Source of the DNA: Pseudomonadota bacterium
GTDB taxonomy: Bacteria > Desulfobacterota > Desulfovibrionia > Desulfovibrionales > Desulfovibrionaceae
Assembly (NCBI GenBank): GCA_023438245.1
Contig: JAEXRD010000091.1
Location: forward strand, 5,995 to 69,994
Direction: 5' to 3'
DNA: 64,000 nucleotides
The stretch's first letter is position 1. Each line of letters opens with the position of its first letter. The notes below the pieces were generated by a model, which was not told where the DNA came from, did no database searches, and worked only from the letters and a program-made list of their open reading frames with translations. The translations under genes and the position numbers were made by a program. Shown here piece by piece: positions 59,247 through 64,000 of this stretch.

Positions 59247-61142
59247 TTATGCATCCCCCTTGCGGGCCTTGATGTTCTTGCAGACCTGCAGGCAGAGCAT
59301 GCAGCCGGAGCACAGCAGGGGGTCGATGGCCATTTTGCCCCCCTCCAGGTAGAAGGCCGGGCAGGCCAGGGTGTTCAGGCAGTCGCCGCAGCTCCCGTCC
59401 TTGGCGGCCTCGGCGCAGTCGGCGGCCACGTAGGCCACCTGGGTGCGCTTCTGGCCGTAGGCCCGGCGGGCGAACAGCGGGCAGGGCTCCTCGGCGATGA
59501 GCACGCGCACGCCGGTGAGGCCCTTGAGCTCCTCGATGGCCTTCAGCGTGGCCTTCTGGTTCAGCGGGTTGACCTTGCGGATGTGCTGGATGCCCAGGCC
59601 GCGCACCAGCGGCTCGATGTCCACGCGCACGGGGTTGTCGCCCAGGGTGGTCTTGTCCACGCCGGGGTTGGGCTGGTGGCCGGTCATGGCCGTGGTGCGG
59701 TTGTCCAGGATGCACACCAGCAGGTTGTGCTGGTTGAACAGGGCGTTGACCAGCCCGGTGATGCCGGAGTGGAAGAAGGTGGAGTCGCCGATGAAGGCCA
59801 CCACGTCCTGGCCCGCGGCCTTGGCCGCGCCGCAGCCCGCGGCCTTGGCCGCGCCGCAGCCCGCGCTGATGGACGAGCCCATGCACAGCAGGAAGTCCGC
59901 GGCCTTGAGCGGCGGCAGGATGCCCAGGGTGTAGCAGCCGATGTCGGAGGAGTAGACCGCCGTGTCGCCGTAGATCTTGCGCACGGCCACGTAGGTGGCG
60001 CGGTGCGGGCACCCGGCGCAGAGGTTGGGCGGCCTGTTCGGCAGCGGAACCTCGGGGTCGACGCCGCAGCCGCAGGCGGCCTGGGGCGCGGGCAGGCCCA
60101 GCACGGAGCGCAGCGCGCCCGCGACCATGGCCACGCTGAACTCGCCGTGGCGCGGCATGGGGCCGGGGGTCTTGCCCAGGATGGTCAGCGTCAGGCCCAG
60201 GCGCTGCGCCAGGGCGCGGATCTCGGTCTCGACGACCGGCTCCAGTTCCTCCAGCACCAGCAGGGTGGACAGGCCCTGCATGAAGTTCTCGATGAGCTTT
60301 TCCGGCAGCGGGTGGCTGAAGCCCAGGTCCAGCACCTTGACCTTTCCGGCCAGGTCGGATTCCTGCAGCGCGTCGGAGAGGTAGGCGCGGCAGATGCCGC
60401 TGGCCACCACGCCCACCGTGCCCTGTCCGGAAACGGTGTTGTAGGGCGAGGTCTCGGCCAGGGCGCGGGCCTTTTCCAGAATGGCCATGAGGCGCAGGTG
60501 CATGGGCCGGGCAAAGGCCGGGATGGGCACGAAGCGCGGGGGATTCTTCTTGAACCCGGCGGGGGCGGGCAGTTCGGCCACGGGGCCGAACTCAACCGGG
60601 CCGCGCAGGTGGTTCACGCGGGTGGTGGTGCGCAGCAAGAGCGGGGTGTCCAGCTCGCGGGAGAGGTTCAGCGCCGCCTTGGCCATGTCCTTGGCCTCCT
60701 GGGCCGTGGAGGGCTCCAGGCAGGGCAGCCCGGCGATGCGCGCGTAGATGCGGTTGTCCTGCTCGTTCTGGCTGGAGTGGCAGCCGGGGTCGTCCGCGCT
60801 CAGGAGCACGAAGCCGCCGGGGCAGCCGGTGTAGGCCAGGGTGAACAGCGGGTCGGCGGCCACGTTGACGCCCACGTGCTTCATGGTCACCAGCGTCATG
60901 GCCCCGGCCAGGGTGGCGCCGCCGCCGACCTCAAGGGCCACCTTCTCGTTCACGGAGTACTCGAAGGTGAAGCCGCCCTCGGGGGCGAGGCGGAAGAAGG
61001 TGTCGGGCACCTCGGAGGAGGGGGTGCCGGGGTAGCAGGAAACGAACTGGATGCCGGCCTCGATGCAGCCGCGCACGATGGCTTCGTTGCCCAGAAGCAG
61101 CTCGGTGCGTCCGGCCTCGCGGGAAAGCAGGGGGTGTGCCAC
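59247..61142 (-). CDS. iorA: Indolepyruvate ferredoxin oxidoreductase, alpha subunit
   Basis: Product of 631 aa from GTG 61140-61142 (GGAGG site). The pyrimidine-binding part (LLLGNEAIVRGCIEAGIQFV), thiamine diphosphate site (FIGDSTFFHSGITGLVNALF) and a C-terminal ferredoxin-like domain with Cys groups (CGDCLNTLACPAF; LLCSGCMLCLQVCKN) are clear. It passes electrons to ferredoxin. A 24-bp tandem duplication at 59812-59859 doubles AAGCGAAK just before the thiamine diphosphate motif. Lies between the YfgM-like gene and iorB. Confidence 0.95.
   Translation of the reverse strand: MAHPLLSREAGRTELLLGNEAIVRGCIEAGIQFVSCYPGTPSSEVPDTFFRLAPEGGFTFEYSVNEKVALEVGGGATLAGAMTLVTMKHVGVNVAADPLFTLAYTGCPGGFVLLSADDPGCHSSQNEQDNRIYARIAGLPCLEPSTAQEAKDMAKAALNLSRELDTPLLLRTTTRVNHLRGPVEFGPVAELPAPAGFKKNPPRFVPIPAFARPMHLRLMAILEKARALAETSPYNTVSGQGTVGVVASGICRAYLSDALQESDLAGKVKVLDLGFSHPLPEKLIENFMQGLSTLLVLEELEPVVETEIRALAQRLGLTLTILGKTPGPMPRHGEFSVAMVAGALRSVLGLPAPQAACGCGVDPEVPLPNRPPNLCAGCPHRATYVAVRKIYGDTAVYSSDIGCYTLGILPPLKAADFLLCMGSSISAGCGAAKAAGCGAAKAAGQDVVAFIGDSTFFHSGITGLVNALFNQHNLLVCILDNRTTAMTGHQPNPGVDKTTLGDNPVRVDIEPLVRGLGIQHIRKVNPLNQKATLKAIEELKGLTGVRVLIAEEPCPLFARRAYGQKRTQVAYVAADCAEAAKDGSCGDCLNTLACPAFYLEGGKMAIDPLLCSGCMLCLQVCKNIKARKGDA
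59812..59859. repeat. 24-bp exact tandem duplication inside iorA
   Basis: Two exact copies of a 24-bp unit (59812-59835 and 59836-59859), in frame, give GCGAAKAAGCGAAKAAG in the protein. The single form is what I expect for the family, so one copy looks like an insertion. Confidence 0.85.
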
Positions 61143-61152
61143 GTCGCGCCTC

Positions 61153-61845
61153 CTAGCTGCCAGCCCGGAGCTGGTTGGCCTTGAACTGGAAGAAGGGCTT
61201 GCCCGCGCCGCTGTCCTTTTCGGCCAGCTCGGCGTAGGCGGCCTGGGCCACCTGGGCGTTTCCGGCCTGCTCGGCGGCCACGGCGATCTGCCGGGTGATG
61301 GGCAGGGCGTAGGCCTCCGGCGACTTGGCCTTCAGGCCTTCCAGCAGGGTCAGGGCCTCCGGGGCCTTGCCGGTCATGAGCAGGCACTTGGCCTTGCCGA
61401 TGGCGGCGATGACCTTCATGTCGGCGGCGCCGTCCTTTTCCAGGGCGTCCCAGGCGGCGAGGGCCTTGTCGTACTGCTTGTCGATCATGGCCGCTGCGGC
61501 CAGCTCCAGCTGCACCGTGGGCTTCAGCGACGAGGGCGCGTCCTTGAGGAACTGGTCGAGAGCCTCGATGCGCTCCTTGGCGTCGTTCTTCTGGATGAGG
61601 ATGAGACCCAGGGCGTCGGAGGCCTTGGCGGCGGCCTTGGCGCGCCAGCTGTTCACGCCGGCGTACACGGCGGCGGCCAGCAGCACCACGCCGCAGGCGA
61701 TGGCGATGGGCTTCAGGTTGCCGACCAGGAAATCGAAGAGCCTCTGGGAGGTATCGGGCACCGCTGTCTTGAGCTGTTCGAGCTGCGCGGCAACGGCAGG
61801 GGAGGGCTGCGGGGCTTCCTGGGTCTGCGGCTTCTTGTCTTCCAT
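61153..61845 (-). CDS. YfgM-like membrane-anchored TPR protein
   Basis: Product of 230 aa with a soluble N-terminus (~45 residues), one membrane segment (IAIACGVVLLAAAVYAGV) and a C-terminal TPR-like domain (LGLILIQKNDAKERIEAL; QYDKALAAWDALEKDG). This matches YfgM/TPR_21 proteins, which contact the SecYEG translocon and periplasmic chaperones. It lies 10 bp before iorA on the same strand and probably heads the ior operon, though a functional link is not evident. Confidence 0.85.
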   Translation of the reverse strand: MEDKKPQTQEAPQPSPAVAAQLEQLKTAVPDTSQRLFDFLVGNLKPIAIACGVVLLAAAVYAGVNSWRAKAAAKASDALGLILIQKNDAKERIEALDQFLKDAPSSLKPTVQLELAAAAMIDKQYDKALAAWDALEKDGAADMKVIAAIGKAKCLLMTGKAPEALTLLEGLKAKSPEAYALPITRQIAVAAEQAGNAQVAQAAYAELAEKDSGAGKPFFQFKANQLRAGS

Positions 61846-61905
61846 GCGGGGGAACTCCTTAAGCGTTGTGGATGCGTCGCGCCTGGCTCTCAGGCGCAGC
61901 AGGTT

Positions 61906-61934
61906 TCTTTACGCAAAAATGTCAATCCCGTCAA
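61906..61934 (-). promoter_or_regulatory. Promoter for the YfgM-like / iorAB unit
   Basis: On the minus strand TTGACG (61929-61934) and TAAAGA (61906-61911) are 17 bp apart. AAAAATGTC (61915-61923) has its inverted match GACATTTTT at 61998-62006, spanning the divergent gap to proA. The gap 61846-62143 (298 bp) holds no other clear feature. Confidence 0.55.
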
Positions 61935-62143
61935 AGCCAAAACGGCCCGAAAAGTACTCTTTCGCAACGCTTTCCCGACCACTTGCGGTTGTTCGACATT
62001 TTTGCCCGCAGACGGTGCCAGAGTCGTTCCGGGGCCCGACGCGTTGACTTCGGGGCGCATCTGGGGTTAGCCAGTAGGGATTGCGCAGCGGACCGGACCC
62101 CAGGCCGGGGTTGCGGGGAACACGAAGCAACAAGGGGACTTGC

Positions 62144-63403
62144 ATGGACATCGCCGCCCAGATGCTGGCCATGGCCCGCGCCGCCAAGGAGGCCTCGCGC
62201 CGACTGGCCGCCGCTCCCGGCAGCGCCCGTACCCAGGCCCTGCTGAACCTGGCCGCGCTGCTGGACCAGAGCGCCCCGCGGATCTTCGAGGCCAACAGGC
62301 TCGACGTGGACGCCGCCCGCGCGCGCGGCCTGGACAGTGCCAAGCTCGACCGGCTGACCATCTCCCAGGGCGTGCTGAACGCCATGATCCAGGGCTGCCG
62401 CGAGGTGGCCGCCATGGGCGATCCCGTGGGCGAGATCGAGCACATGACCACGCGCCCCAACGGCCTGCTGGTGGGCCGCATGCGCGTGCCCCTGGGCGTG
62501 GTGGCCATGATCTTCGAGTCGCGCCCCAACGCCGCCGTGGACGCCGCCGTGCTCTGCATCAAGAGCGGCAACGCCGCCATCCTGCGCGGCGGCAGCGAGG
62601 CCTTCCACTCCATCGCCGCGCTCACCGCCGTCATCCACACCGCCCTCGAACAGGCCGGGCTGCCCGCCGCCTGCGTGCAGGTGCCGCCCACCACCGACCG
62701 CGCCGCCGTCTCCGCGCTGCTCAAGCTCGACCAGTACATCGACGTGGTCATCCCGCGCGGCGGCGAAGGCCTCATCCGCGCAGTGGTCGATCAGGCCAGC
62801 ATGCCCGTGCTCAAGCACTACAAGGGCGTGTGCCATATTTTCGTGGACCCGAGCGCCGACCTGGACCGCGCCGTGGACATCGTCGCCAACGCCAAGGCCC
62901 AGCGCCCCGGCACCTGCAACGCACTGGAATGCCTGCTCGTGCACCAGGACGTGGCCCAGGCCTTCCTGCCCGCCGTGGCCAAGGCGCTCTCGGCCAAGGG
63001 CGTGGACTTCCGCTGCTGCCCGGCCTCGCTGCCGCTCATGGGCTCCTCCGCAAAGCCCGCCCAGGAGTCCGACTGGGGCTGCGAGTTCCTCGCGCTCACC
63101 CTGGCCGTCAAGATCGTCTCCGGCCAGGACGAGGCCCAGGACCACATCGCCCTGTACGGCTCCAACCATACCGAGTGCATCCTGACCGCCAATCATGCCG
63201 CGGCCATGCGCTTCACGCGCGAGGTGGACGCCAGCATGGTCGGCGTCAACTGCTCCACCCGCCTGAACGACGGCGGCGAGCTGGGCCTGGGCGCGGAGAT
63301 CGGCATCTCCACCTCCAAGCTGCACGCTTACGGCCCCATGGGCCTGAAGGAACTGACCAGCGCCAAGTTCGTGGCCCTGGGCCAGGGCCAGATCCGCAAC
63401 TAA
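62144..63403 (+). CDS. proA: Gamma-glutamyl phosphate reductase
   Basis: Product of 419 aa from ATG 62144 (AAGGGGA site). VPLGVVAMIFESRPNAAVDA, GNAAILRGGSEAFHS and the catalytic Cys in KAQRPGTCNALECLLVH mark ProA of the aldehyde dehydrogenase fold. It reduces gamma-glutamyl phosphate to the semialdehyde in proline synthesis. nadD follows by 33 bp on the same strand, a common proA-nadD pairing. Confidence 0.97.
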   Translation: MDIAAQMLAMARAAKEASRRLAAAPGSARTQALLNLAALLDQSAPRIFEANRLDVDAARARGLDSAKLDRLTISQGVLNAMIQGCREVAAMGDPVGEIEHMTTRPNGLLVGRMRVPLGVVAMIFESRPNAAVDAAVLCIKSGNAAILRGGSEAFHSIAALTAVIHTALEQAGLPAACVQVPPTTDRAAVSALLKLDQYIDVVIPRGGEGLIRAVVDQASMPVLKHYKGVCHIFVDPSADLDRAVDIVANAKAQRPGTCNALECLLVHQDVAQAFLPAVAKALSAKGVDFRCCPASLPLMGSSAKPAQESDWGCEFLALTLAVKIVSGQDEAQDHIALYGSNHTECILTANHAAAMRFTREVDASMVGVNCSTRLNDGGELGLGAEIGISTSKLHAYGPMGLKELTSAKFVALGQGQIRN

Positions 63404-63436
63404 CCCCCCAGGCAGTACAAGGAGCCGCAACGCATC

Positions 63437-64000
63437 ATGGCCAAGATCGGAATTCTCGGGGGCAGCTTCAATCCCATCCACGCCGGGCACATGCGCATGG
63501 CCGTGGACGCGCGCGAGGCCGTGGGCCTGGACAAGGTGCTGCTGCTGCCCGTGGGCGAGGCCCCGCACAAGCCCCAGGACGCCATGCTGCCCTTCGCCCA
63601 CCGCCTGCGCCTAGTGGAACTGGCCGTGCGCGGCATTTCCGGGCTCTCCGCCAGCGGGCTGGAAGGCACGCGCACCGGCCCGTCCTACACCTACGACACC
63701 CTCTCCGCCCTGCGCGAGAAGATGCCCGCCGACGAGCTCTGGTTCATCCTGGGCAGCGAATCCTTCCAGGCCCTGCCCATCTGGCACCGGGGGCTGGAGC
63801 TGCCCACCCTGTGCTCCCTGGTTGTCATCATCCGCCCCGAGGACACGCCCGACTCCCTGGCAGCCTTCGCCCAAACCACCTGGCCCGGCACCACCCGGCC
63901 CTCCCCCCCCCGCCTGCTGCTGCCCGTGGGCGAGGCCCCGCACAAGCCCCAGGACGCCATGCTGCCCTTCGCCCACCGCCTGCGCCTAGTGGAACTGGCC
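63437..64000 (+). CDS. nadD: Nicotinate-nucleotide adenylyltransferase, 3' end outside the window and possibly misassembled
   Basis: 188 codons are visible from ATG 63437. IGILGGSFNPIHAGHMRMA has the adenylyltransferase GxFxPxHxGH motif, and LWFILGSESFQALPIWHRG is typical of NadD, which makes deamido-NAD in NAD synthesis. From 63914 the sequence repeats 63539-63625 exactly and in frame (LLLPVGEAPHKPQ), where a normal NadD would read LLLPV or similar followed by the DISST-type motif. The expected C-terminus is therefore replaced by a copy of residues 35-63. Either a real duplication or an assembly loop at the shared CTGCTGCTGCCCGT. Confidence 0.85.
   Translation, partial: MAKIGILGGSFNPIHAGHMRMAVDAREAVGLDKVLLLPVGEAPHKPQDAMLPFAHRLRLVELAVRGISGLSASGLEGTRTGPSYTYDTLSALREKMPADELWFILGSESFQALPIWHRGLELPTLCSLVVIIRPEDTPDSLAAFAQTTWPGTTRPSPPRLLLPVGEAPHKPQDAMLPFAHRLRLVELA
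63539..64000. repeat. Exact 87-bp direct repeat within nadD, offset 375 bp
   Basis: 63539-63625 is identical to 63914-64000, and identity runs to the window edge, so the repeat may be longer. The offset is 375 bp (125 codons). A run of nine C lies just before the second copy. Confidence 0.9.

Overview
This is a high-GC bacterial chromosome segment with about 65 protein genes, one tRNA and no prophage, insertion sequence or CRISPR array that I could see. Gene content points to a sulfate-reducing deltaproteobacterium of the Desulfovibrio / Fundidesulfovibrio type. The pointers are a ferredoxin with Asp in its first cluster motif (D. africanus ferredoxin III type), a siroheme decarboxylase subunit beside hemL, a CcmE with Cys in place of the usual His, a cysteine synthase fused to a cysteinyl-tRNA-synthetase-like domain, and an indolepyruvate ferredoxin oxidoreductase. 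This placement is inference from gene content; no 16S gene is present.

Layout. 1-5.2 kb: TPR lipoprotein end, methyltransferase-cupin protein, acetyltransferase, hemL, siroheme decarboxylase subunit, gpsA. 5.2-5.8 kb: an AT-rich HEPN-like gene. 5.8-12.8 kb (minus strand): tRNA-Val, then thrS-infC-rpmI-rplT-pheS-pheT. 12.8-16.0 kb (minus): HEAT-like, TPR, unknown and Cys-cluster genes, then ferredoxin. 16.3-18.3 kb: aminopeptidase, a small unknown and an Hpt protein. 18.4-25.5 kb: icd, a Trp leader peptide with attenuator before a TrpB2-type gene, a SulP transporter and a CPA2 antiporter. 25.6-28.4 kb (minus): an AT-rich unknown, HigA-like antitoxin, unknown, lpxB. 28.5-34.7 kb: Gfo/Idh oxidoreductase, BON lipoprotein, ArnT/PMT-like glycosyltransferase, PAP2 phosphatase and an MptE/Maf-like protein. 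34.8-40.0 kb: CysK-CysRS fusion, membrane protein, family 9 glycosyltransferase, CBS protein. 40.1-45.2 kb: ccmE-F-A-B-C-D plus TPR gene. 45.4-50.4 kb: livK-H-M-G-F. 50.4-57.0 kb: guaB-guaA-tatBC fusion-hisB-lipoprotein-hisA. 57.0-61.8 kb (minus): YfgM-like protein, iorA-iorB and a sigma-54 activator. 62.1-64 kb: proA and nadD.

The strongest non-gene signals are: (1) four copies of a ~150-bp nested palindrome, each starting at the TAG stop codon of a gene on the same strand, with compensatory changes in its stems; (2) a complete tryptophan attenuation leader (four Trp codons, then an intrinsic terminator) before a stand-alone trpB2-type gene; (3) an infC gene whose only well-placed start is AUA, inside the end of thrS. 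Also notable are a one-ORF TatB-TatC fusion, C33 in the tRNA-Val anticodon loop, and an exact 87-bp in-frame repeat in nadD at the window edge that may be an assembly error.
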